64,000 nt of DNA from Physcomitrium patens (Eukaryota > Streptophyta > Bryopsida > Funariales > Funariaceae): assembly GCF_000002425.4 (NCBI RefSeq), contig NC_037265.1:9883799-9947798 (forward strand), read 5' to 3'. The number at the start of each line of letters is the position of its first letter. Within the stretch, counting starts at the first letter, position 1. The notes under the pieces are model-generated. The model had not been told where the DNA came from, made no database searches, and saw nothing but the letters and a program-made list of their open reading frames with translations. This document shows positions 36,259 through 47,999 of this stretch, one piece after another. The translations under genes were made by a program, and so were the position numbers.

Positions 36259-37400
36259 ATGAGTTCTATCAATAGATTTTAACTAGTGGAATTGTTAGAG
36301 GTGAAGTTTTAAGATATTTAAATATAAAATATTAGAATTATAGGGAATTTTTTATTTTTTAATTATTTATTAGAATTTAGAAATATTTATAGAATATAAG
36401 AGTCTTATTGGAAAAAAAAAGTCATTAAAATGGAGTCTTAGTTAAAATTGGAAGCAATAAACTTAGATAAGTTAATATTTTTGCTTACTATTAAGTTTTA
36501 ATTTTTTAATTATTAAGACTAATGTCTACATGTATTAACTATAAATATTAATTATTTGTTAAAAAGAAGCAGGAGCAAGAACTTCATATCTTTTTAATTA
36601 TTTATATAATTATATGATTTATAATTGATTTAAATTAATTTTATTAATATTAAAAAATCCTGAAGGTAGTAAAATATAGGCACAAATTTATATTAAAATT
36701 AAATAAGTATTATAAGAATTTTTGAATTTATTTATAATTTATTTAGAATTTATTTAAAATTATTTTTAGGAATATTTGGAGTAATTTCCAAGACTTTGGT
36801 AAAAATAAGTTTTATCATGTTGGAAGCTATTATGAAGAAATGGAGCAAGATTTGAAGGCCATGTAAAATCCATAGCCTAATTGGATGTTTTTAAACACCA
36901 TGGTGAAGTCAAAAATATAAAAATATTAGTTCTACTAATAGATAATAGGAGGATTAGAAGCTAGTCTAATTAGTCTAGTCTTTGTTAAAATAAAGATACA
37001 TAAGTCTAATATGGATTGTAGCATCTTTGACGCATATAAGAAGATAAGACGAAGGCCTTGTGGCTTCTTTATAACAATCATATACACTATTTGTGAATCT
37101 TAGTGAGGCTTGAATTCTTAATCTCATTAGCAAGTTATCCTTGAAGTAATAATTATTTACTTAATTTTTTATTATTTATATTTTATCTTTAAATTATTAT
37201 AATTCATTTATAACAACTTAAATTTATATATTATTTAAGTAATCAAAGGATTAAAAAAATTCCTATCTAAAAATATTTTAAATTTTTAACTTTAATTTTT
37301 TATTAGATAAAATTTTAGTGAATAGGCTGATGAGTTTTATAATATACAATTGTTTGATTTCACTTATTTTACTTGTATTATGTTGTATTTATTTCACTGA
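36259..37400. repeat. Repeat G, copy 2
   Basis: A diverged copy of 26451-27560 in the same orientation. It has no coding capacity. Downstream to 37,680 is AT-rich sequence with a (TA)n tract at about 37,650-37,665. Confidence 0.6.
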
Positions 37401-37679
37401 TATTATATTTAAATAAAAAAATTAAATAGAAATAAAAAAATTTATTACATTAATCTAATGTGTAGTTTGAAATCAAAAAAATTTATGAATATGAGCGAAA
37501 TTTTTGTATTTTAAACTAATTGATGATTATAGACCTTGTGAATCATCAAACTAACTCACTATTAGTTTTAAAACAAAAACTACACTTGTAATGCCAAAAA
37601 TCACAAGTATTAGATGAAGTTAATATAAAAAAATTTAGATTTTAAATATATATATATATATATATGATTAGTGGTAAGA

Positions 37680-39400
37680 ATTCAACTCCATGTAGGAGTT
37701 TCTATATAAAATTCCAACTTCCAAGGGCAACCTAATGGCAGTTTGCACATGAGTGCTCTACAAGGCTTGGAATTCTAACTCAAGAACAGAGGGGATCCAA
37801 ATTGATATATTCTCCACACATCAGGGCATCCATGTCAAAGGAGCATCTTTTTGGCACTCATGCGGGAATGGAAAATAAGAGACAGCATGGAATTTTGAAG
37901 GTGTGAGCCCCAATTTTGAAGCGGTGTTGAAAACGAGATCTTGCCATCCTCCGTAAGGTTTTTCCTCGAGGATGCTTCTGAGCCGGATCTCGGGGCAAAG
38001 GAAGTGAATCAGGAAGGAGAGGCTCTGCTGTAGAAAAGGGAGAACTCGACTTTGGTGGAGAAGACACTTGTAAGAAGACACAGTTGGAAAGCATCTTGAG
38101 GTAGGTTATGACATTGAAGCATTAGCTAGGCGTTGCTCCGAGCTGCTGCCATTGAAATACTGCACTGGTGGGAGATGTGAGCGTCGTGAACAGTCTCAAG
38201 GTTGGGTAACGATTTATCAGCTCCCTTGGATGAATTGGCAGTTGTCACGGAATACATTCTAAGATTTGTTATCAGTAGAGGCATTCTCAATACCCACTAC
38301 AGGCTCAACTTCTTCATTGGTGGAAGCATTTGCGCTCAACGAGCGAGAGGGCAGATAGCATTGCAACTTCTCAGCCAAGTTCGCTGAGCAGTCTTTGTTC
38401 TCTAAATCCATTCCTGGTGCAGTGGTTGCTTCATCGACTTACAGCTGTACCAAGCCAGTCTTGCCCTCGCCTTGTCACCAAGACACCAGTGTTCTAGTTG
38501 TGTTTATTTTCTCGCTAATGGTTGCACTAAGTGGCAAGGGTGTTGCGGTCATACTAGCGGTGGTTTCTGTGGCGTGGCCGAGGTGATTTTTACCTTCCTG
38601 GTTCTTCTCCGTGCAGCTGTGCCTGCGGTGTAGTTGAAAGATCCTTGGCATTGTGTGGAAGTTGTGGAAGACTTCTCAGAAGTCGGCCTAAGACCCCATG
38701 GTTGATTGTATCGGTCGATTGGTGTTCCCGTCTGCAGTTGGTTGCCGATGATTTCTGGGATTCAGCGTGCAAGGATCTCATAGAGTGTACAGTTGGTGCT
38801 TACAGTTTTTGAAGATGCTAACATGGGCTGGAAGGCAATAGAGATGTGTGCTTTAGTTATTACAGTTCGGCGTGGTTAATCAGCGGTGGGGATTTGGTTT
38901 TGGAGTTGCCGATTGCTTTGGTTCCGCTTAGATAATTGTCTACTTCTCTGTTCATCCCGCTAATTGGAATCTTCGTCGTCAGCACCAAGTTCTTCCCTTA
39001 CTGAATTGCTGCTGCGCTGGCCAAGTTCTAGAGTCACCGCCGCCCTCATCATGAACTTATTATTGCTGTTGAATGTTTGTGGCTCCATCGAGGTGTATGT
39101 GGTTGCTTGTTCAACGTCCGCTCTTCTACTGGAGTGTGGTGTTTGTGGGGTTCACATTCGACAAGGACTCTAATCGAGCTTGTTCCAGTTCCGTGGCTGG
39201 ATCGGTTGTGGCATTGCTTTCAATGAGGACGTAATCTTAAAAGTTCTTTGGCACTTTAAGATAATCCAGTTATCCAACAGGAGATGAAGTTGTCATCCAG
39301 TACGACCTCCGCAGCTGCTCCATGCTTGTCCTTGATATACTTCATACTTGGTGAGGATTATCAAAACCGTGAAGGTGGATTATAATAAATCTCTGCATTA
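37680..39400. other. Unique higher-GC segment, no convincing gene
   Basis: Base composition rises sharply compared with the flanking repeats, as in the gene islands further right. The ORFs are all short (longest 86 aa) and in different frames, with no recognised domain. Parts around 38,480-38,780 faintly resemble the 5' region of the BAH gene (41,755-41,930): both share a TCGCTAA...AGTGG stretch and a GATTC.AGCGTG..GGAT stretch. It may be a decayed gene or a former 5' leader. Confidence 0.4.
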
Positions 39401-39446
39401 GATGAAGCTTGGTTAGAGTTTGAATGAAGTTAGGTTAGAGTCTGAC

Positions 39447-39536
39447 ATTGGATGAATCTTCATTTGCAGATGAATTTTTATTAATGGATGAATTCTCATT
39501 CATAGATGAAAACTCATTCTTGGATGAAATTTTATT
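39447..39536 (+). repeat. 18-bp minisatellite, five units
   Basis: Five consecutive 18-bp units of the form NNNGGATGAAWTYTCATT start at 39447, 39465, 39483, 39501 and 39519, with a degenerate sixth. The period is a multiple of three but no long ORF runs through it. Confidence 0.85.
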
Positions 39537-39689
39537 GATAGATAAAAAAATAATATAAAATTCCCTCAACATGTAAGAATTTTGAATTCATTAACATTAT
39601 ATGTATGGATGTTTGTGAATGTATTAGTAATTAAAGGAATTAATTGAGAAGATTTAAAGAATCATTGAATAAGAACTTAAGTAAATAGT

Positions 39690-41292
39690 TATATATAATT
39701 AAAACATAAGATAATTCATCATTGTGAATTAGAATAAACTACCAACTAGTACGGGGATTTATTTTAATTCACAATTGCAAAGACAAGATAATTAGAAATT
39801 TTTGAAACAAGACTAAAAACATGAAAGGCATTGATAAGAATAACAAAGGCTTCACGCTTATCTCCATACATATTTTTCTCAAGAATAAGAACTTAATAAA
39901 TGCAAATAAATACATGAGATATTTATCAAAGTAAGATGACAAAAATGAAATAAATACAAATGTATATTCAAAAAGAAACTAAAATGGCTATTACTAAAAG
40001 ATAAAAAAATTAGAAATCCTTGAAAATACATTAGACTGAATAAAAGAGTTGACAAAAGTGAAAAAAGCTTCACTCTTGCCTTTGCATATACTATTTAATT
40101 AGGAGCTATATGGCAACATTCTATAGGACTTCTAACATGTGTCCAACTCACATAACACATGTATAACTTATAAAACAAGCTTTCTATATGTGTGCCAAAT
40201 ATTCAATATGTATCAAGAGTCACCAACATGTGTAACACGTAGCCAATTTGTTTGCCAAGTTTTCAAACTATCAATCACATATAGACATGTATAAAAGTGA
40301 AGAATTTTCTATGAAGCTTCTAAAAAATTAATTTGTAAAATATTATCAAATTATCTTCTTTAACCTATTTCTATTTTTTCATATTATCTAGATAATTATT
40401 GAAATAAATATGAATGTTCATGACAATTATCTAACTATGAAATATGTGGCCACATTCTATAGGACCTCCAACATGTATTCAACTATCAAGGGCATGAATC
40501 TTAAAGAAAGAAATCCTCAATATACTATTGGATCATTGAAAGAACTAAAAAGTCATTCAAAGACAATATAATATTGAATTAGAATTGCTATTGCTAAAAA
40601 CAAAGAGACTAGAAAGTCTTGAAATAAGACTAAGAACCAAAAAGCTTTGACAAGAGTGAAGAAGGCTTCACTCTTGCCTTCATATATATTCTTAACTAAG
40701 AGTTACATGGCAATACCTTATAGGACCTCCAAAATGTGTTGACTTTGCAAAACACATACCTTAACTTGCAAAACAAGTTTTTCATATGTGTGCCACATAA
40801 TTAGCTTGTTTTACAAGCTATCAACACATGGTTAACTTGTTGACCAAGTTCCTAACCTATCAAGCAACTATAAACACATGTAAAGTCAAATTAGCATCTA
40901 TGAAGCTTTTAAGAAGCTTTTAAGAAGCTTTTCTAGAAGATATTATGAAATTAATCTATTTTTATTTACTTTTACCTACTTCTACCTAATGACATGGATA
41001 TTTACAAAGATATGTATGTATAACGGTGATACCAACTTACAAGACATGTGTCTAACTTGTAAGATAACTTTCCAACAAGTATACCACATAGCTAACTTAT
41101 ACCATAAGTCACCAATACGTGCAATACATAGCCAACTTATTGGCCAAGTTTCAACCTACCAATCACTTATAAATACATAAAAAAATTCCTATTTTTATTT
41201 ATAAAACTTCTAAGAGCTTTTCCACAAGATATTATCAAATTATTTACTTCTATCTAATTTCTTTAATCTATATAAATGTATATATTTGTGAT
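39690..41292 (-). repeat. Cluster of chromovirus-family LTR fragments
   Basis: At least three LTR copies of the A/C/D family: a 5' fragment (about 39,690-39,885), a near-full decayed copy (about 39,886-40,431, ending ATGACA), and a copy from about 40,432 that is split by a solo LTR at 40485 and resumes to about 41,292. No internal coding sequence is left. Confidence 0.7.
40485..41031 (-). repeat. Solo LTR inside an older LTR
   Basis: At 547 bp it is essentially the full LTR length of element D. The termini have decayed from TG...CA to TA...TA. The flanks tcaac/ccaac differ by one base, consistent with a 5-bp target duplication. It was produced by LTR-LTR recombination after insertion. Confidence 0.72.
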
Positions 41293-41549
41293 AATATTAT
41301 AAGTTTAAAAAATTAAATATTGATCAAAACAAGCCAAAATTAAATTGAAAGAAAGAAAGAAAATACTATTCATCAATCAAGAGCATTGTACAAAATTTGT
41401 GTTTTTTGCGATAAATGAAAAGGGAGTAATATAACTACAATTGTTTTCATTCAACTGCTCGTCACATTCATCTGATTTTTACCATAAAAGATCATTTCAA
41501 TAAATACTATATAGATAATGATTTGAGAGGATGTTGCCATGCATCTACC

Positions 41550-42193
41550 ATTTCACACAGCCTCTCCTCACTGGCATTCGTTAGTGCAGCTGGCAGCCAT
41601 GTCTGATGCGATCTAGAATGTTCCCTATCTCGTGGCGTCCTCGATGTTTTGGAGCCGCCGAATTTTCGCGCCTTAAATTGAACTGCGGACCAGCTGCCGT
41701 TGTCTCTGGCATCAATGCTTCACTATTCCACTGTTACTGGACTTTCTCTGATTTCTCGCTGTTCCTCGCTAACAGTTCCAGCGAGTGGTATGTTCGCATT
41801 GGTATCTTGAGGGTCAGTTGTGGACGCAGCATTTTCTATGGTGCTTCAGACGGTGATCACTGTGGCCGTAGTCTTTGCCGGATTGTAGTTGTTTGTTTTT
41901 ACTGAGATTCCAGCGTGTAGGGATTTGATGGATTGTTGAACCCTAACTTGGAAGAGCAACGAACGGTCGCTAAAGGTTTAGAGCAAGGTAGAAGAGAGGA
42001 AAAGAGAGAGACGCTTACCGCAATTATATGTTCGGTTTTAGGCTTCAGAGATTATTCCTTTAGCTTCCATTTAATTAGGTTTATTACACGAACTGTTTTC
42101 TTTGAAGTAATATGTCTTGGATTATTGCAGTAAAAGTGTTGGCGTGAAGGGGTTGAGTGTACAGATGATGTGATTGCAACGGTTTTAGCAGAT
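41550..42193 (+). promoter_or_regulatory. Probable 5' leader and leader intron of BAH gene
   Basis: GC-richer sequence without a convincing ORF directly upstream of the BAH coding start. A pyrimidine/AT-rich stretch ending in ttattgcag at about 42,130 would be a good acceptor, so the leader probably has an intron. Two upstream ATGs (42165, 42168) run straight into stops. Confidence 0.4.
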
Positions 42194-43295
42194 ATGGCTC
42201 AAACTTTAGGCACTATGGAGTTTCAATGGGGAAAGAACATCGCAGGTTCAACGCAGAGTTACGAGAGCATGCTTTATAATGGGATTAGGTACAATCTGTA
42301 TGATTGTGCGTTTATTAGGTCAGATTTGGTGGAACCGCATATTGGGAAGTTGATGAGACTTTACGAGGAAGGAGGTAGACCAATGATTCGTGTGAGATGG
42401 TTTTTCCGAGCCGCCGAGCTTCCTAGTACTATGATTAAAGTACTCGGCCAAGAAACGCTCCAAGAAGACCCAAAGGAGTTATTCATCGCTCAAGGAAATT
42501 TGAAAGGAGTCGAAAATGAGAACGTAGTGGTGATTTGCCATACCTTCGTCGTTCTATCGTTGAATCTGGTTCAATTTTTCGACTCTGATTAACTGCTTCT
42601 GTCGTTGCAATTTCTTTGCTCTAACTCACCACCTCCTCTCTGGTTCAGGAAGTCATCCTTGGAAAAGCAAGAGTTTTGTGCACCGCCAAGATTCCAAAGA
42701 ATCCTGCACCTTCTGAATCTCTCTTAGAGAACGCACACTTCTTTTTCAATAAGGCGTATGATGTGTCTAATAAGAGGCTCGTGGGTATTGAAAGGATCGA
42801 CAAGTCCCTTGGTAAGCTGCAAGCCCTAACCTGATGTAAAGCTCTGTTATTGAGGTCATTCACTTAACTGCCGTTGTTATTACGCCTTATGTGCACTTTT
42901 CATATCAAGCTTAGTATCGTCTTTGAGATTTCGGTTTTCTTACATTTCTGAGTTTCGATATGTGTTCAGCCAGCAGGTTTATCAATAAGCCAGAATGGCT
43001 TGAGGTCGCTGAGCAACCTGTAAGTAAATCTCCCACGGATGCTGAAAACGTTTCAAGTGCTTCTCCGACCACATGTAATTGTAGTTCTTCATCTGACGAC
43101 AGCCTTCAAATGTTGGCTCCAATCTCAAATGTCCACTTAGGAAACAATAAGAAACGGTCGTTCTCTAACAAAGCCACGTTGCAATCGCTGAGCTGTCGAC
43201 ATGAAGACGGCTTTGATTCTGCTAATCAATTGAAGAGATCGAAACTTTCATTTAGGGATGACGAAGCTGTTGAATCTTCCCTAAGTGAAACATGA
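42194..43295 (+). CDS. BAH-domain protein, ASI1-like but without RRM
   Basis: Three exons join in phase: 42194-42523, 42649-42811 and 42970-43295 (272 aa), with GT-AG introns of 125 and 158 bp. The BAH domain covers residues about 7-150: FQWGKN, YESMLYNGIRYNLYDCAFI, EPHIGKLMRLYEE, VRWFFRAAELP, then GKARVLCT and FNKAYDV. FINKPEW follows, as in plant ASI1/SG1-type BAH proteins, which bind intragenic heterochromatin and affect alternative polyadenylation. ASI1 proteins continue into an RRM; here a Ser-rich tail with a KKRS basic patch ends at TGA 43293-43295. A possible donor (AA|GTGAAA) just before the stop leaves open a longer form, but no RRM-like text is visible downstream. The start is the ATG at 42194 (MAQTLGTMEF); the ATG at 42215 is an alternative. 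Confidence 0.8.
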
Positions 43296-44519
43296 GCAGT
43301 GTTTTGTTTGGGTAGAGGGAAAGTAAGAACATGCGTTGATGTGACCTCTATCTCCGCATTCCTATGATATGTGTCATTTTTATTAGAGAATGATTATGAG
43401 GTCCAGCACAATAATGGTATAGTTTTATTGCCTCAGAAACAGTCATTAATAAGAAGCCAATATTACAAAAAGCTGTTTTTGTAAACAAACTTCTTTTGGC
43501 TTCTTGGACAATGACATTTGTAGAGGAAAATAAAAATAGGGGAATGATAAAGCAACCCAAGTTTCTACTAAAGTGATCCATTCTGTTTTAACCATCATTG
43601 CACCCTTGTAGCTCCCATCTTTGTTTCTAGCCATTCTCCATTTCCAACCATTGTTAAGAATGGAGGTAGGGGGCAGGAACATTGGAATAAGATAACATTT
43701 AAGAACAAAGGAGCAGCTAGGAACATGGCAATGGTTGGGAACGGGTGACAAATGGGAACAACTAAATGGGGACAGGGTTAAAAGGGTACAATGGTGGTTT
43801 AAACATGTACATTGCTTTAGTAAAAATTTAGGTCACTAATCATTTTCTTAAAAATAGGTAGTAGTATATATAAATACATTAAGTAGATAATATCTTTCTT
43901 ATAAAATTTTAAGAAAGTTTCTTATATGTGGATTAGATATTTGAACTCTTATTATTATGCCATGTGGCTATTTGAACTTATCCTATAAGTTTCTTCTTTC
44001 TAAGAAGTTGCATTTGAAGCAACTTATAACTTAATACTTGAGCCAAAAGTCTTGTAGTCCTTAAGAAGCTTTTTAAAGACTATTTTAGTAAATATATATA
44101 TATATATACAAGATTAAATCTATTATTAGTCTTATTAATAATATTTTATATTTCAATCTTTATTTAAGATTTTTTATTTTCTTTAAAATTAGAAATAATC
44201 ATTGAGATTTTTTTAAAATTATACCCATCTTTTTTTTGTTTGATATTTAGGATTTTATATTACTATGTTTATTAAAAAGACAATATATCTTTTTATTATT
44301 AAAAGACATAAAAAAATCCTAAACTTAATTTTATTACTATGAAAAGATATAATATAAGATAATATTATATTTTCAAATTTTCATACAAATTTATATCTTG
44401 GATTAAAAAATATTTTTTTATTTTTGGTTATAGTCATATTAAAATAAAAAAAAAATAATAATAATAATTTTTTAGAAAATATCAAAAAATAATTTTATGT
44501 ACTTATTTTTCTATTATTC
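43296..44519. other. 3' flank of BAH gene and AT-rich spacer
   Basis: 43,296-43,800 is probably 3' UTR and flank (short antisense ORFs only). After about 43,850 the sequence becomes AT-rich with repeat-like text (aagaagctttt..aaagac near 44,070, (TA)n at about 44,093-44,108). Confidence 0.4.
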
Positions 44520-44900
44520 AACGTAACTTACTATCACAAACATAGATATTTATCTAAATTAAAGAAGTTAGGTAGAAATAAATAGAAGTAAATAAATTTG
44601 ATAATATCTTGTGGAGATGCTTCTTAGAAGCTCAATAGACTCATATTTGATTTTTTATATATCTATAGGTCATTGATAGATTGAAAACTTAACTAATAAG
44701 TTGTCTACATGTTATACATTATTCTTATATTACATATTTTTTAATATTCTTTAAATCATTATTTATTCTATTAACCTTATCTCTTAGTCCTTCATATTAT
44801 GGCTTATCCATAGATTGGTCCTTCTACATTCCAAGAGCCAATTCTTTTACTAATAGCAACTTATTTGAAGTAGTATCTTTTAGATGGTTATGTATTTTAT
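44520..44900 (+). repeat. Chromovirus-family LTR fragment, opposite orientation
   Basis: Contains the reverse complement of the LTR 3' portion: a start like tatcacaaacatagatattt, then aggtagaaataaatagaagtaaa and agatgcttcttagaagct. It is the only copy of this family in the window facing plus. Confidence 0.5.
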
Positions 44901-45267
44901 TTTTATTTTTATATATACTTAATGTAATAAATGTAAGCATAAATTTTTGTATTTTAAAAAATAATTATATATTCAAATAAATGAAGCAAGACTACTTATT
45001 CTTCAAGCTTGTTATAATTTTTTAATTAAAAAATATTTAGGATACAATAAGATCCTAGATAATCCTAGAATTAATATCAAAAGATATGATAGTGGCCTTC
45101 TATATAGAAGGCAATTAAACACTTTGTACAATCATGTAATATTTTTTTAAGATTAAAAATTCTTTATTATCAATTTTATAGACTTCTCCAATTACTATCA
45201 ACTCCAAAATAATCATAGTCTTTTTGTTCTATAGATTTTATTATTGATCTTCTAATAATAAGTTCTA

Positions 45268-45620
45268 AAAACAACACACTGCTCCTCCTCCTCCTTTGCA
45301 TACTCCATGATTGTACCAAACCACGAGTTTACGAAAAGCTCCTGTGAACGGTACCACATTCCGCTGCTTCACACCCTGCTTGGCAAAAGCAGATACCATC
45401 ATCAGCATTTCCTCTACGTCGTTCTCTGTGTGTCTCCAATATTTTGACGGAAACGTCTTCTCCATTACAGGTTCCTTGGAATCCACTAGTCGACCAAAAT
45501 CACCTTGTTGGAAAAGACGGCCGAACTGCAGATGCCCAACTGTAGTCTAATTGTCGTAACCTTCCAGGCCCTTCTGAACGGCACTCTGGGTCCAATCCAT
45601 GACCTCTACGACAGTGAGTG
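45268..45620 (-). pseudogene. Possible receptor-like kinase C-terminal fragment
   Basis: One frame reads VVEVMDWTQSAVQKGLEGYDN, one TAG stop (about 45,549), then VGHLQFGRLFQQGDFGRLVD and, after a short gap, TENDVEEMLMMVSAFAKQGV followed by KQRNVV. The layout (a DW-x2 helix, a G.LVD motif, then xVEEML..xSA..KQG.KQR) is like subdomains X-XI of plant receptor kinases, where the Arg of KQR is invariant. No catalytic HRD or DFG region is nearby. The identification is weak; it is a fragment at best. Confidence 0.3.
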
Positions 45621-45892
45621 ACAATGTTCTCACACTATTCTCCACCCCCTTTATTTCCTACAGCCGGTCAGCGACACAAAGATTCCACAATTGTTGATAC
45701 TCATCGATATTTGGCACTAGTCAATTATTGCACATGCATATTACACCATCCGCACTTTGTTGACTAATCAAACACATTCATGCATGCACTCGTCAATTAC
45801 TTGACACCAACCCATGCACAATCACTATTTTCATCTTACTACTGCCATTTCTGCATCCACTTGCCAATTACTTAGACACATCTCTGTGTTTG

Positions 45893-46180
45893 TATTCATA
45901 ATCACTATGCTTATTCTACTGTTGCATCTAAATTGACTATATTTATTATAATTTTTTGAATAAAATTATATATTTTTATTTTATTGGATGAATAATTTTT
46001 AATATATATATATATATGTATCAAAAAATATTGAAACGTTTATGTATGTATTCAAAATCACTACTCTCATCCTATTGCTGCATTGAAATTAATAATATTG
46101 ATCATTATTTTTTGTGTAGAATTTGATTTTTTTATTTATTGCATGAATGATGTTTATACATATATCATTTAAAATACCTT
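45893..46180 (+). repeat. Imperfect tandem duplication, about 150 bp
   Basis: The text tgtattcataatcactatgc...tattctactgttgcat at 45,893 recurs at 46,045 as tgtattcaaaatcactactc...cctattgctgcat, and the following AT-rich sections also align. A shorter third version may lie at 45,820-45,870. Confidence 0.55.
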
Positions 46181-46511
46181 GAAAATGTAAATTAATTAGA
46201 TAAATTTGCAAAAAATCTATAGAATAAAATCTGTGAAAATTTGTAAATAAATACCATGAACTTTGAGAATGCAAAATAATTGGTAAAATCTGCTCAAACT
46301 TCTTCAAAGTCTACTTCAACCACATTCAAATGTCCAAATTTAGATGATTTGTAGATTCATCTAATAAGAAATTGTTACGACTCATAAACAAAGCATAAGA
46401 AAGTGCTATCTTCATTCTCCAACTTTCAAAAAATCATATCTCTTCTTGTTTTAAATTGTTTTCGTAAATTCAACACAAAAGATTTGTACTACTTCCATCT
46501 TAAGATTGTTA

Positions 46512-47162
46512 ACTACAGAACTAAGAAAGATAGCCTTGTTCAACCCATAGCTTCTTGTCTCTTGTGAATATCCTTTAATGGCTTACCTCTACCATCTTCT
46601 TATTGAAATAAAATAAAAATATTGACACCATATTTTATAAATTATTCTTTTTTTAGGAATATCTTTTAATTGGTTACGCTTATGACAACTTAAAGCAAAA
46701 TTATGTATTTATCAATATTTCCTCTTGTCAGATGATATACATTTAAATGTGTTGGAATTTTAACAAATTGTTAAAATCCTATTTTAGTTCACAATGTTAA
46801 TTTTTTTAATTTTAAAACAAAATAATTATATTTACCTCTATAATTCAATTCCAAAGTTAAATATGCAACAAGTTTTTGATTGTGAATTCTTACAAACAAA
46901 GATTTAATAAAAATATTTATTAAGTAGGTATGCAATCCAAGATGCTGATATGTAACCAATTTGAAATATTGCCACTAATTAATTTCTTTACCAAGGTATC
47001 ATGTGACATATCTCTCAACTTTCACACAATAACAACAGACCTAATAGGTTTTTAAGTCCATCTTTCTTCCTGTGTCTAAGATTATCGTAGTGTATGCCAA
47101 AATGAAAACCAAATAAACTATAGATTTGTCTTTAACAAGGCTATCTTAGTTCTGTAGTTATT
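46512..47162. repeat. 650-bp segment bounded by an inverted repeat
   Basis: AACTACAGAACTAAG(AA)AGATAGCCTTGTT at about 46,512-46,540 is matched in inverse orientation at about 47,136-47,162 with a 2-3 nt gap. No ORF lies between. It could be a decayed MITE or two inverted repeat copies. Confidence 0.5.
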
Positions 47163-47821
47163 TCTTTACTATAAAATAATTATTATATAATTTTTAAAGT
47201 GTGCAAACTTCATGATAGTAAATAGAATTTCCTAACCAATGAAATACATATAATCACTCTCCACTAGAAAGTAACTTTAAAAATTTATATAATAATACAA
47301 AACAGAAAAGTATGTTGTTTTGATAGATAACTTCTCAATTCATTTACAACTATTTTTGAAAAGTTATGTGACACAATATTGTCGATAAAATTCTTAGCTG
47401 TAGAATATAGTCTCTGCAAAGCATAACCATGCGCCGCAACCTAGAGTGAGCAACTCAGCTAACCACAATGAAACGCAAAGGACGTACTGTAATGCAAGTA
47501 AGAAGAGACTTCACCTTTTTTCATCGAACAGTACAATGGAAGCCATCGAGATGAGAAAAACACATTCCAGGCGTTTGGTAATGACTTATCTTGTAAGAGC
47601 TACACATTTGGAGAGGAAACCCACCCGACTCCACTGAAACAAAACACTAGTTTCAAAAGCTCACCTGTGGCTTCAACTTCCTAGCTCACTAGTCTCGACT
47701 ATTTGGTCTGTCCCATCCTTGTCCTAGCCAGAAAGAAATATATTTACAAATATTACATACTCTACTGCATGGATTTCAGAAGTTCGATGAGGAATCGACA
47801 ACAAAACTCTATGTTAATGTC

Positions 47822-47947
47822 GGCCGGAAAAGGGCATGCAAGTAGTGCGTCAGCAGACAAGTTGCCCATAAAAATGCAGTCATAGGCCGGAAAAGGGCAT
47901 GCAAGTAGTGCGTCAGCAGACAAGTTGCCCATAAAAATGCAGTCATA
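47822..47947 (+). repeat. Perfect 63-bp tandem duplication
   Basis: Units 47822-47884 and 47885-47947 are identical over 63 bp. They lie just past the stop codon of the ABI3-like gene (on the opposite strand), so within its likely 3' UTR or flank. Perfect identity points to a recent event or an assembly artefact. Confidence 0.95.
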
Positions 47948-47999
47948 GTCCGCAGTAGATTCTCATCGTGCACGAAGGACTCTCTTCCTTAAGCTTGAA

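Noticed and set aside
42170..42193. Upstream in-frame extension of the BAH ORF starting with GTG
   Set aside because: It needs a non-ATG start; the first good in-frame ATG is at 42194.
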